Positions 51,246 through 62,459 of a stretch of DNA of 64,000 nt are shown here, one piece after another. Origin of the DNA: Paguma larvata (Eukaryota; Chordata; Mammalia; Carnivora; Viverridae); the NCBI GenBank assembly GCA_030068075.1, contig CM057826.1:60609312-60673311 (forward strand). Direction: 5' to 3'. Each line of letters starts with the position of its first letter. The first letter of the stretch is position 1. Position numbers and translations under genes: made by a program. A model generated the notes under the pieces. That model saw only the letters and a list, made by a program, of their open reading frames with translations, searched no databases and had not been told where the DNA came from.

Positions 51246-52739
51246 CAGACAGTGCATACACTTGGCAGAGGGAAGACTGCCTGGAAAATGGTTTCATCCT
51301 AGAGCGGCTTTAACTTCAAACTTCCCGAGCTAACGAGCAAGCCCGGGGCAGCGCCTCGCGCTCAGAGCAAAGCTCCTGCACCGGTCACTGGCCCCACTTC
51401 AGAGAGCAGGCCACCGAGTCCCAGGAAGACAGGGCACTTGTGTCTGGGGGTCACGTACGTCCTGCAAGGGGGGGGTCAGAGAGGTGTTCCGGATTCCACA
51501 CCCCCCCCACCCCCCGCCATCTCACCGGCTCATCATTCCGTTCCAGAAAATCTGAGCCACCGTGGCTGTGAAAACACGTTTCTCTAAGAAAGAGAAAATG
51601 ATGCCAAGAAAACTAGGACATGTAGCTTTCTGGACATGCCACGCGTAAAGCGCATTCCAGTTCCGGAGAGGTTGCCACGTGAGAGCGCACGGGTCCTGTA
51701 GCTGAGGAGATACGGTCCCCTGGCAGCAGGTGTCGGGTGGTTCCGCACATGTCTGCTCATCCCCCCTTCCCCCCAGTCCCGCTTCCTTCCTCCCGATGAC
51801 TGCCTTAGTGCGCTACCATCCCGGCCTCGACCTGTAGCCCCGGATCCTCCCTTTGTCCCCCTCACTCCCTCTACTTGCCACCGCATCAGTCACCTCGCCT
51901 GGCAAGGGCTCAACCCCCCTCCGTCCCCACCGCCGGGGCCCTGGTTCTGGCCTCTTGCTCGCCAGCCGGCGCTCCTGCAGCCCGTCCCATCCTCTGCACT
52001 GCTCGGGTGGGATGACACTGCGGTGCTCCTAGTAAGCCTCCACCATGGCTCCCCGGCACCCTTCACTTGACTCCAGAGCTCCTTCCATCGCCCCCAGTGA
52101 CGGCACCTTGCTGTGCCAGGGCGCGGCACTGAGGAGACACTCTGATCTGTTGGAACTTGAACACGTCCCTCCACCCTAACGATTAAAGCCTCTTTTTGGC
52201 AGGCAGGACAAGGCCCAGACTCCAAACTCCCAGACTCACCGGCTGCCCCGGTGGCCCTCAGACAAGCGTTCAGCTTTGGAAATAACTTGCTGCTAGCTTC
52301 TCTCTGACATGCCCCAAACAGAAATAATCACCCTTACTTTTCCTGCCACTCTTCTCCTTGTCTTAGGACACTGCCTCCATGCATTATCGCTCTCTGTGCC
52401 TGCTTCTGCTCCGTAGACAAGAGATTTGGGTTTTACATCTGGCCGCCCAGCCCGCTGCCTGACGGGAGTGACGCTCAGCAGAAAGTTGCAAATGAATTAA
52501 TAGATGCATAGGAAGCAGGGATTTCCGCTTGAGGCTGGGTTGCATCCTCTGCTCGGTGTCAGCCATGCCAGGATGCCTCTGTGACACTCGTAGGACAGGT
52601 GGGACAGGCATGGAGTGGTTGGCGATGGCCGTCTGATCAGCTCACTGGGAGGCCAGTCAGTGCGCTAACCGTGAAGTGCCTCTGCTTGGCGTAGTGCCAA
52701 AAATGTATCCTTCCACGGGGCACTATTTTTTCCCCCTTT
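51246..52739. other. Unassigned interval, parts possibly L2
   Basis: From about 52185 ttaaagcctctttttggcaggcaggacaaggcccagactcc and ctgccccggtggccctcag resemble the L2 'cttaggataaagaccaaactcc' region, and 51745-52110 is CT-rich in the same sense. Too diverged to bound. No gene seen. Confidence 0.35.
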
Positions 52740-52842
52740 TTTCTTTCTTTTTTTCTACATGTTTATTTACTCATTTATTTATTTATTGTTTAGAGCATGG
52801 GAGGGGCAGAGAGAGAGAGAGGGAGAGAGAGTCCCAAGTGTT
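52740..52842 (-). mobile_element. 5'-truncated CAN-SINE
   Basis: tttctacatgtttatttactcatttatttatttattg, then gcatgggaggggcagagagag and agagtcccaagtg: the tail and CT tract are present, the tRNA head is missing. This is the ordinary kind of 5' truncation. Confidence 0.85.
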
Positions 52843-54119
52843 ACTGCCCTGAAGCTGCTCTTGGGTCGGAATTCATCTCCCCTCCCCCCCCCAAGCATAC
52901 CTAAGGAAATAATCAGAGGCTAATTTTTTTGCTGCTACGGCCATAATTGAATCTCCTCTGCGTTCCCAACCAGACAAGACTGAACTTAACTTTTCAGGCG
53001 GAGCAGACTCAAGTACCCAAAGAGGCCGGATAATAAGAGAATGACCAAAGAGGGCCTAGGGTAATAGTAGGGAGTGGTGGGGACTGTGGCAAACTGGAGG
53101 GCAATATGTCCCATTCGAAAGGAGCAACGGCCTCTCAGGCCTCTCGCTAAGAGCTGTCACGCAGAAGACAAGGCCTTGTATTACCAGACTTTCTAAGTTT
53201 GGGGATGAGAGCTCAAGAGATAGCTTTGTGTGTGTGTGTGTTCAGGGTGGGGGAAAGCGAATACCGTACCTCATCAAATTTAAGACGTCTTCTATTTTAA
53301 GCTGCATCATTATGTCATGAGCCATGAACAAAGAAAATTTGAGCAGTTAAACTATGACACAGGGCTTTCTTATCGCTAAAGATTTCTTTTAGGCATAGAG
53401 AAAGAGCTATTTTTGACTGGTCTAGATACAAACCTTCTCGCCTATAGCAAGCTTGTGGATACACAAAAAGAAAGTCAGAGGCAAAATTAATCGGTTACTG
53501 TTCTTCTGAAACACCTTCCCATTTAGCTTCTGACTGCTTTGTGTGGCTTCTCGGCCAGCACCGTGCGTTCTGTCGCAGGGTACCGTCCCCCATGCCTGCT
53601 CTACTGGGGCCTCCGGGATTTCTTTCGCAAGCCGCTAACTCCCGTTCGGCGAGTCTCGACGGAACCTACACGGGCAATGACGTGTCACAGCTTAGGCCTC
53701 GCCCACAGTGACTTTAGCACGCATCCTGATTCCCGGGATGCTAAAATGAAAAGCAAGAAGAAAAAGAGAAACAGTCTTTCGAATTAAAAAGAACAAGGAG
53801 CAAACAGGCAGAGGAAGCATTGATATTACATGGGAAGAAATGGGTCACCTCTGGGCCCAATGTGGCCAGCAGCCGGCAGTTCCAAGGCCCTGACGAGGAA
53901 GCCCAGCTTTCGAAAGTCTGTGGGTGCCCAGCGAGATAGCCTACGGCCTTCGTCCCCTGCTTTCTCCAGTCCTTACGGCCCCCCTCTCCAACTGCGAGCC
54001 CGCGAGGACGGTCATGAAGTCCACTGTCCACTGGACTCTTCAAGCAGCAACAAAAGCAAAATGGCGGGCAAGGTCAAAGGGACTCTGATAGGATGGGGCA
54101 GGACGGCACATGGGAAACT
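52843..54119. other. Unassigned interval
   Basis: A GT run lies at 53228-53242. The text at 53262-53330 (taccgtacctcatcaaatttaagacg, ttaagctgcatcattatgtc) may be an ancient DNA transposon but I cannot name it. No exon supported. Confidence 0.35.
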
Positions 54120-54330
54120 TGGAATTAGAAAGAACTGCACCTGCTCCTGGTCCTGCCACTGACCAGCAAGGTGACCTCAGGCTCTCATTTCCTCATCTCT
54201 AAAATGCGGAAAATAAGAGTACTTGCTTTTCAGGCTCATGGTGAAGATCGAATGAGGTCTTACGCGTAAAGCATGTGACACTTGGCATTTGCCAGGTGCT
54301 CGGTGAGCGTTAGGGTCATTACTCATTTCT
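54120..54330 (-). mobile_element. MIR-family SINE, near full length (antisense)
   Basis: gctcctggtcctgccactgaccagcaaggtgacctcaggctctcatttcctcatctctaaaatgcgg, gctcatggtgaagatcgaatgagg, gtaaagcatgtgacacttggc and gtgctcggtgagcgttagg are in MIR reverse-complement order. Confidence 0.93.
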
Positions 54331-54474
54331 GATTCAGGGCGTTTGGCTGCGGGGCCGAGACTCTGAAAGTCAGGACTACAGACAACGGGCCTCATTCTTT
54401 ATCTTCTGCCGCGTGTGTCCCTCTTTGCCGAGGGGAGGGAGGGACCCCTCAGGGAGTTTCCCTGAGGTCTGTAC

Positions 54475-54545
54475 AGGGTGACATTCACAGGTTCTGGGGA
54501 TGAGGACGTGGATACCTTTGGGGGTCATTATTCGTGTGTCAGGGG
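54475..54545 (-). mobile_element. Small LTR-like fragment (antisense)
   Basis: gggtgacattcacaggttctggggatgaggacg resembles the LTR end seen at 18285-18356. Confidence 0.4.
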
Positions 54546-55799
54546 CCAGCACGGAGGGGTGGCCGTGGCTGGTGCCCGTACCAAACGGGTCACCAGGATC
54601 TGGGCAGCCGCAGCGGCCAGTCTGGGCTACTCAAAGAGCACCTGTGAAGTCCTCTCTGAAAAAGACGCAGCCGGGGTTAGGGAGGGGCAGAGGAGAGGAG
54701 CCTGCGTGTGGCGCAGAAGGGCCACACGAGGAAGGGGACGTGTGAGCCGGGCGATGGCGACAAGCCAGTAACAGCCTTCACCACCAGCCTGCCACCTCCG
54801 GAGGGAAGGCGTTTTTCCCAGGAGTCAGGATAAAGTGAGGGAGTAAGGGAAGACGGGGTCCCCTCCCCTGAGTACCGGCGACACGTGTTCTGGTGCGGAG
54901 AGCAGGAGGCCGTGTCCGACGAAGCTGACCTGGGCTTGCTGCTTCGCTGAGCGCAGCCAACGGACGGCCTAGGGCCACCTCGGCCCTGCATCCCTGAGCA
55001 GCCTCCCAGACCGAACTCTCATCCCAGGCCCCCTGAAAGGCCCAGCGTAGGCAAGAGAACCAATTAATTAGAGAAAGTGGTCTCCCCACGCGCACTCTCT
55101 GGAGAGACGATCATTGGATTTCTGTGGTTGCGAAGACAAACTCGGTTCAGGCTCCCCCAAGAACGGGGCCGTTTTCACGATGAACACGGTGGACTTCCTC
55201 CTGTTTTGTTGGGTATGGTTCCACCACTGGCTGGGGCGCTTGGTTTATAATGGGGCTGAAGACTTGCCGGGGGTCTGAGGTACAGGGACAAAGTCCTCCT
55301 GCACCTCCAGAGTGAGGCCAAGTCTCTAAGGGACCAGAAGAACCTTCCCGATGTCAAGACCACGCAGGGATCTGGCTCCGGAAGACATATCTATTTAGGT
55401 GACTGCGATGGTCGGGGAGTAACGAGGCATTATGTGCCTGTTTGATATCCATGTTCCCTGCTTGCGGTATCAGCTCCTGATTCTAATTGGGGGACGGGTC
55501 CTGACCCCGAGCAGTGTGTGGGGGCTCGCTTTCAGTCTCCGAAGTGGAGCCAGTCAGCAAATTCCGTCCCGCCAGCCCTCGCAGGCACAGTGACCAGCTC
55601 AAGGATTGGGCACGGACCTTGGGGCAAGACGACCAAATAGGGTCAGAGCAAACCCAGGGGTTGTGCTTATGGCCTCCAGAAGAAGCCGTTACACCTTTCC
55701 CGCTAGTCCTAGAAATGGGAGGGCGTAAGCAACTGAGCCCAGAAGCTGCTGGGATGTCGAGAGACTATGAGATATAGAGTGAAGGGAGGGACACCGTGG
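54546..55799. other. Unassigned interval
   Basis: No recognised gene. The later half (55190 onward) probably belongs to the old repeat that ends at 56165 but cannot be traced confidently. Confidence 0.3.
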
Positions 55800-56165
55800 A
55801 GCACAGCCTGTGGGTGTTTGAGCCCCTGGATCAAGTGGTACCTGAAGCTGTTAACCCCAGACTTTTTAACCATAAGGCCAATAAATTCCTTTTTTTCCAT
55901 TTTGGTAGTTTTTTTGTTTTTTAAGTTTTATTTATTTATTTGTTTAGAGAGCACAGGCAGGGGAGGGGCAGAGAGAAGGAGAGAGAGAATTCTAAGCAGG
56001 CTCAGCACCATCAGCGCGGAGGCTGATGTGGGGCTCCAATTCAAGGACTATGAGCTCATGACCTGAGCAGAGATCAAGAGTTGGACGCTCAACCAACTGC
56101 GCCACCCAGGGGCCCCTCATTTGGTGGTTTTTAAGTCAGGTTGGGTGGGTTTTCTGTCCTTCTTA
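55800..56165 (+). mobile_element. Old mammalian repeat 3' end, split by a SINE
   Basis: gtgtttgagcccctggatcaagtggtacctgaagctg and ccataaggccaataaattcc, then after the SINE ttaagtcaggttgggtgggttttctgtcc. It is the same family 3' end as at 60120-60505. Confidence 0.55.
55916..56116 (-). mobile_element. CAN-SINE nested in the old repeat
   Basis: tttatttatttatttgtttagagagc, purine tract, agagaattctaagcaggctcagcacc and head ggacgctcaaccaactgcgccacccaggggcccc. The flanks share TTGGT-A/G-GTTTTT, and the body is a 'gaattct' subfamily variant. Confidence 0.95.
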
Positions 56166-56284
56166 ATAAAGGCTATCTGATAAAAGAACTTGTGGCCTTC
56201 TTAGGACGTAGCCAGGAGCCAGTCACTGTGTGAGTGTGGGAACCAAGGCAGGCTTTCTCGGCCATTACGAGCCTGTCAATCCGG

Positions 56285-56385
56285 GGGAGGCGCAGGGGCA
56301 CACGGCCCATCGGGGGCAGAGCTGAGCCACGTTGGTCCTGCCCTCGCACCATCATCCTCTTAACCGCTCTGCGATGTAGACACAA
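56285..56385 (+). mobile_element. MIR 3' fragment
   Basis: ggcagagctgagccacg, ggtcctgccctcgcacc and catcctcttaaccgctctgcgatg match the end of MIR. Confidence 0.5.
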
Positions 56386-56784
56386 TCCGCTCTAAACGCT
56401 AACCTCAGCGCCTACCACCTCGTCCCCTGAACTGTCTGCCCGGCTAGGATCCCCACGTCCTTGCAAACTTAGCTGAGAGAGCAGAGACCCTGTAGCAATT
56501 CACAGGGTACCGAGCCCGTCTCACCTTGGGGCCTGCAGCCCACTCTGGGGTGCTCAGGGGTGGGGGGACCAGCTCTTCTCCCCGTGCCCCACTCTCAAGG
56601 ATTGGTGAGAGGGCGGAGGACGCAGCACGCCGGGCCTAGCCTTCTCTGGGGAGTAACTGAGGCCGTTGCATTACTGGTTAGGGCATATGCAGCTGACGGG
56701 GACTGGATAAGCTCCCAGTCCTGGAGGAATTTCAGGATGCCTTGGGAAAAACAGGAGCTCACGGAATTTTCCTGCCTTGTTAGG

Positions 56785-56839
56785 CGACATGTCTATTTTT
56801 CTCATGAGCAAAGGGAGACTCAGAAAGGGGAGGCGACTG
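56785..56839 (+). mobile_element. MIR core fragment running into a minisatellite
   Basis: ctatttttctcatgagcaaagggagactcagaaaggggaggcgactgc is the MIR 'cattttacagatgaggaaactgaggc…' core. The minisatellite that follows begins where MIR would read cttgcccaaggtcacacagctgg. Confidence 0.55.
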
Positions 56840-56952
56840 CTTGAGTTCCCAGAGCTGGGCGGGGCTTGAGTTCCCAGAGCTGGGCGGGGCTTGAGTTCCC
56901 AGAGCTGGGCGGGGCTTGAGTTCCCAGAGCTGGGCGGGGCGGGGCGGGGCAG
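56840..56952 (+). repeat. 25-bp x 4 minisatellite with GC boxes
   Basis: Four identical copies of a 25-base unit (CTTGAGTTCCCAGAGCTGGG then CGGGG) at 56840, 56865, 56890 and 56915, followed by extra GGCGGGGC units to 56952. Each unit ends in GGGCGGGGC, an Sp1-type GC box. The last G-runs (about 56933-56951) form a GGG-C-GGGG-C-GGGG-C-GGGG pattern with one-base loops, which predicts a very stable parallel quadruplex. Confidence 0.98.
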
Positions 56953-59900
56953 AGATTGCTCCAGACCCATCTCATTCCCAAGCTCCTGCTTGTGGGCACC
57001 GGCCTGGGGCCTCACTGATGCGGTGGGCTGGCGCCTCCTGTCTGGAAAACTGAGGCCCTGCTAGTGGGAGCCGGGAGCAACGGGTCAGGCTTGTCCCCAA
57101 TATGACAGGTATGGGGGCCTGCCAGAGCTCCCAGATCTGGGCTGAGGGTGGGGCTCTGTGTTCTCCGTGCTCCGGCCTCCCCCCGCCCCCGGGGGACAGC
57201 CCGCTGTGCTGATGGCGCTGGGTGTCCCGCACCAGGACCTGTCCTCATGCAGGGTCGCCTGGCCGCGCTCTGACCTCATTCCCGACTCCTCAGGGCTGGG
57301 TACAGGGCTGCGTGCCAGTCACAGGCTGGGGTCCTGCCGGAGGCGGGCGGAAAGCCCACCCGGAGCCCCCCAGCGGTACCTAAGGCACCTGCCCCCGAAT
57401 CAGCACTCCGCCTGCATCTCCTCCTCCCTGCGAGCCGCATCCCTACTCACCCCTTCCAGATGAGCAAACCATGGGAGACAGGTGACGCGAGTGCCCAGGT
57501 CAGGCCCAAGTTGGGGGAGGGAGGGCGGCACCCACACCCAACCCGACCCCACGGCCACCTTCCCCTTCCTCTGTGGTCCCCGAAGACTCTCTTCCAGGAG
57601 GCGCCAGCAGGCTTGGCCTGTTTAGGCCCAGCTGAGCAGCTGGGAGGAACTACATGTCGTAGCAGCGCCAGAGACCAGGACAGAAACCAGCCCCTGGATT
57701 CTGATGTCTAGTTATCTCCGCCTGGTGGAGGAAGAAGTCAGCTGCTGCGGGGACCCTGAGCACCAGGCGGTGAATCCACAGCCTCCGAGTATCCCAGGGC
57801 TGGAGGGCTCAGTTGAGGCCGGGCTGAGCGCCGCCCCCCTGCCCGGGTTTCCACCTAAGAACAAGGAACCCAGAGGGCCCCGGTCTTCTGGGGCCACACT
57901 TAATGGCCAAGAAATTGGTCTGAGTCCCCATCACACGCTTGGAGGACTCCCCTTGAGAATTCCCGATGGCCGGCTTCCGCTTTCTTGATGTCCCTTGTGC
58001 CTGTCCTGCCCCCAACACGATTAGTGACCCCCTTAGCTTCTCTGCCCGAGGCTGCCGCCCCTCTCTGCCCCTTCCTTCCCACCTCCGGCCCCTCTAATAT
58101 GGACTGTGGGGTGTTAACAGATTTGTCTTGAACCTGTGTGTCTGGGGCCAGGGGAATTGTCGCAAAGGCCTTAGAGCTCAGAGCAGGAAAACAAGTTATG
58201 CCCATCACTGCTCTTAAACCTTCCAGCTGCACTCCGCCGAGCTTCTCCTGGGGCTGCGTTCTCCCCACAGCCCAGCCGGCTCCCACGTGGCTGGGGCTTT
58301 CCTTTTCCCCAGGCCCTTGTCCCTGCTTTCCTGGCTCCCCAGACCCCCCTTCCCTGCCTCCTGGTTGCCCAGAGGAAGCTCCTCATGCAGAGGAATGTAG
58401 TGTCCTTCTGGGCCTCAGACAAACCTCGAAGCTTCCTTTGCTTTAAACCCCAAAGGGCCCAGAAGGCCCATTTCTAAATGAAACAGGCATCCACCCTGGG
58501 TTTTGCCCTGTGACGGTGTGGGACCTGCAAGTCACTTTGAAAGCGTGATTGTCTTTTATTTGTGAAGATGTCGAATTCTTAGACAGGCCTTCTTCCTCCT
58601 CCTCCAGCCAGACCAAATCAGGGCCCCTGGCGGAGGTGGGGGTTTGAGTAAAGGCCACAGGGCAGGAACTGGAGGAGAGAAAGAAGGTTCGAGGTCCAAG
58701 AGGGCAGGGCTTGGAGAAAGCCCCCCCTGGAGCAGGTAGCGAGCGGGGCTCTGCTACCGAGAGAAGAGGCTGGTAGCTCAGAGCACAGGATTCGATGGGG
58801 CGCAGGGGTGCTACCTGTAAAGAGATGGTTCTCGAACGCAGTAGGAGTTCACCCCGTGCACAGGGTGGGGTGGGGAACGAAGGACAAAAGACAGGAAGTG
58901 TTGAAGGGACAGGGTCTGGAGAAACACGAGTTAGAGGACGCTTTTCATACAGCTCCGCACGGACTCAGCTCTTTCGCTGTCCTGGAAAAACTACAAAAGA
59001 GAAAATCCACGGCTTAGCTTTACAAGTCATATCGGAATTAAAATCCGTCGAAAGCCAGGACCGGCAGACGCCCGGCCGGTAGACGGCGCGGGACCCGCCA
59101 GCCCCTGGGAAGGCCACGGGGAAGGGTTCATGGGGCAGGCACCATCCAAAGACATTCAAGGGAAAAACCCATAAAAACACTGAGCCGTGCAAGTAAACAC
59201 GCGGCGGACAAATTCGAGTGGCCGCCAGCACGATCTCAGCCTGAAGGTCCGTTTAGCGCGAGCTGAGAAGGGAAGTTGCCGAGCGAGTTGGTGGCTCGAT
59301 GGGAAACCGTCACTTCCGAAGGTCCTGAGCTTCGGAGATGCCCGCGGCTGTGACGTGATTTTGTTTTGCTCGGTATTAAACAGGTGGCTCCATCCTGATA
59401 CACGATTTCTGACTCCCGAATTAATTTCCCAGGAGCGTCTAGGAGTGTGTGCATCCATTCGCATTCAGGGCCCGACCGGCTGCCCCCTACTCTTTCATGC
59501 CCTCCAGCTCAAAGGTGCCAACGCCACGCAGTCACCAGCAGACATTTCTGGAGCCCCCCACTCAAGGCTGGACACCAGACGTGGCTGGTTCAATTCATCC
59601 CGCTTCTCAGAGGAAGTAAAAGTGTCCTCATCCAGCCTTCCTTCTATACTGCAGGACTGGGTATGGTCCCTGAGGTGTGAGTGGTTGTTAACTGGGCTGG
59701 GAGGGAGCCCTTTTGCACCCTGTTTTCCCCCTACACGCTGTCTGCTTCCTCTTACTGCCAACCCGGGATGACAGGGTATACCTACTGCCTCCGGCTAGGA
59801 CCTGGATACAACCTGGGGAATAGCGGTTACGTGCAAGTTCCTAATGACATCACCCCAGCTTTGCAATACCCACCCCCATATTTCTTTTACATGAGAGAGA

Positions 59901-60119
59901 ACTGTAGTTCTATTTTTTAAAGACTTTTTTAGTTTCTGCTTTTCTATTTGAAGCAGCTGAACGTAATACCGACAGCCTGAACATGTGTGGTTTCTGCCCG
60001 ACATCCATTCATTCTTCTCGTAAAGCGCTCCCTAGTTTCCCTCTGTCGGGCCACCTGCTGCCCTGTCTTCCGCCTGTGTCTTTCTGGACGAGTTGATTGA
60101 CCCAGGACTGAGTAATCAA
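56953..60119. other. Unassigned 3.2-kb GC-rich interval
   Basis: No recognised SINE, LINE or LTR, unusual for this window, and no gene. Frames of 80-194 codons on both strands conflict. The piece 59225-59420 (ggaagttgccgagcgagttgg, ggctgtgacgtgattttgttttgctcggtattaaac) looks single-copy and CpG-containing. Small MIR-like crumbs may lie at 57030-57070 and 57455-57500. Confidence 0.4.
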
Positions 60120-60505
60120 AGAGCTAGAACCTCTGGGGACAGGAATTGATTGATTCGGGCATCGGTGTGTGCCCGAAAATTTCCACGCAGAACAGATTCC
60201 ACGATTTGCTAAGAAGACTGCCTCAGTGAGGTTTACATATTCCCGTTGGCTCGTGTTTAGATACATGAGCCCTGTGAGCTCAAATTCGTTATTTAGGACC
60301 ACAGGAGGGACAGCTTGCAGAGAAGGGAGCCACAGTGAAGAAGACGGGGCTAATAAAGGGACAGAGAAGCTCATTCTAGTCATATACTTTTGGCTCTGGA
60401 TCAAGCCTTGCCTGAAGCCTTCGGACTGTTTAGTTATGCGAGCCAGTAAATTCCTATTATTTACTGCAATACAGCCAGGAAGGATGGTTCTGTCCGGCGC
60501 ATTGA
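60120..60505 (+). mobile_element. Old mammalian repeat, family unresolved
   Basis: ggaattgattgattcgggcatcggtgtg, then gaagggagccacagtgaagaag, ggctctggatcaagccttgcctgaagcc, gactgtttagttatgcgagccagtaaattcc. The 3' end is the same as at 55800-56165. LTR or LINE class not settled. Confidence 0.55.
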
Positions 60506-60577
60506 AAAAAGCCTAAAACTGATGATACATTAGTTGGAAAAAAAAAAAAAAATAGAGTTCCAGTGGGCTAAATATAG

Positions 60578-60602
60578 GAATTTCAAATTCAATTTGAAAT
60601 TC
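60578..60602. repeat. 25-bp perfect palindrome
   Basis: GAATTTCAAATT, C, AATTTGAAATTC: two perfect twelve-base arms around one base, fully AT-rich. An A16 run lies about 25 bases upstream. It can extrude as a cruciform or hairpin. Confidence 0.97.
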
Positions 60603-62279
60603 AAAAGATACTGTAGTCCACGTGGAATAACACTGGGAAAAAAGAGTTTACCTCCTGCGTCCAAACCAGAGCTGTGGTATACGTTCCAGTGTCTTCCATG
60701 ATGTGTTGGGATCCAGACAGGAGATGGTGTGTCTCTCTCCACTTCCCTCTTGCACGCACACAAACATCGGCTTCCCAGGCAGTAGGGAGGGAACTTTCAC
60801 GACAGTGAGGATACAGCTCTGCCTGGAGCCAGTGGGGAGACGCTGGGTGGGAGGAAGTAGGTTGAGGAGGGAGATTTGAAGGAGAATTGCCAAATGATAT
60901 GCAGACCCACCCATCTGTGCCCCGGGGGGATTTTCCTCTTCGCCAGCAAACATTACAAGCCTTCCCAAAGCTTAGCTCATATAATCCCTTGCTGGTTCAC
61001 AGGGTAATTTTTGATGGTACGTGAATTTCACATTTTTTTCCTTTAATGGTTTTTGGTTGTGTGACTTACACATCCCGTCTTTTCTTCTTACAATCAGACC
61101 GCAGACTTTTCTCCTAAAATATACCGATGAAAAGAAAACAGGAAAGTCATGAACTTCGAAAGAGGCACGGCACTTTGGCGAGATTGGGACCGCGACGTGT
61201 CAGTGACTGAAGTTTGAGAAAGTCACGTCACTTCTTGGAGCTTTTAGGGCAAGCCCGCTCTTCTGTGGAGAATATCACACCCATTTTGCAGAGCAGGACA
61301 ATGAAGGCCTGCGAGGAGAAGAGTTTACAGTGGACTCCAGAGCCCTTGATCTTTCCGTTAGCCCTCGTCCTAGGGCCCAGGACGTCTGTCTGCTACTCCA
61401 TGAGAAAGCCTGGCTGCGTAGACGCGCCCCGCGCCCCCCCCAGGACCAAGTGGTCAGGGGAGGCACAGACCTGGGAGCAGCGGGCTGTCACAGATTTGGG
61501 CCTGCGTGCAGGTGATAACTGCCGCAGAAAAGAAGGAAAAGCCTGACCTTCCTGGAGAACCGCGCAATCCTGCGTTTGAATCGTTTCCAGGGAAGCCTAA
61601 TTAATCCCATTGCTGATGCTAATTCGCTGCTTTTTTAAGACTCAGAGTCAGACGCTGCAAGCAAATTTCTCTTTGATTTAAGGCTTTGGAAAGAAGACAG
61701 AAGTTTTATCAAACGTGCCTGGATTACGCCGTGGGCTCTGCACGCGAAGAAATGAAAGCCCATTTCGCTGTGACAGGGTGGGCGGCCCCCAGAAAAACGC
61801 CGCGTCTTCCGGCGGCCACTTCCCAAAGCCCTCTCTCTGTTCGGGTTGTCTTGGGTGGATTTGCACTCTGTTGACTTGTTTCACAAACATGCGGATTAAG
61901 AGTCGGGCAACCGCATGAATTTTGTGCCCGCGACAGCAAAATAATGGTAATAATAATAGTAATTACAATGATAACAATAGCTACCATTTATTTAATTCTT
62001 ACACATGCGGACATTTAAATATTTGGAAACAGTTGACACAGAAGAAACATGTTCTGAATGCTAATTGTGTGCTGGGCGGACAGCAATGAATTAGACCTAG
62101 TCCTTAGGGAAGAGTGAGGTACAGGCCGACCCGGCAGCAGCCAGGGGACCTTCGGCCCACTGTTCTGAGGGCTGTGCCATCCCCGATCGCGGGTTCCCAG
62201 GGGCGGGCTCTGTGTGGCCAGGCTTTCTCCCTGGAGTGGCACACGGAGGCCTAGTGTCCTGGGACTGGGGACTAACAGA
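60603..62279. other. Unassigned interval
   Basis: No supported gene or well-preserved repeat. An AT-rich patch (61938-62000, taataataatagtaattacaatg) leads into a possible MIR start (agctaccatttatttaattcttac). The 106-codon antisense frame (60648-60968) ends in a donor-like site but has no domain. Confidence 0.35.
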
Positions 62280-62440
62280 AAGATCCAGGGCTTCGAAGTC
62301 CAGTATAAACTCTGCCATTTTCCCTCTCTGGGCTTCATTGTCCTTCTTTGTCAAATGGGTGTGATACCCTCCGCAGAAGAGCAAGGCGGCCGGCCAGTTT
62401 AAATGAGATGATGTGGGTTTCCGAGACTTTAGTCATTGGC
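62280..62440 (-). mobile_element. MIR-family SINE fragment (antisense)
   Basis: gatccagggcttcgaagtccagtataaactctgccattttccctctctgggcttcattgtccttctttgtcaaatggg matches the reverse complement of MIR. Confidence 0.75.
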
Positions 62441-62459
62441 ACGTCACTATCCCGATAAG

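Noticed and set aside
53262..53330. Possible ancient DNA transposon
   Set aside because: The wording seemed familiar, but I could not place it in a family or find terminal inverted repeats or a duplication.
56840..56939. Regular 25-bp repeats as a CRISPR-like array
   Set aside because: The copies are directly adjacent without spacers and the host is a mammal; it is a minisatellite.
60648..60968. 106-codon antisense frame ending at a donor-like site
   Set aside because: No acceptor of comparable quality, no domain, and neighbouring sequence is old repeat and simple sequence.
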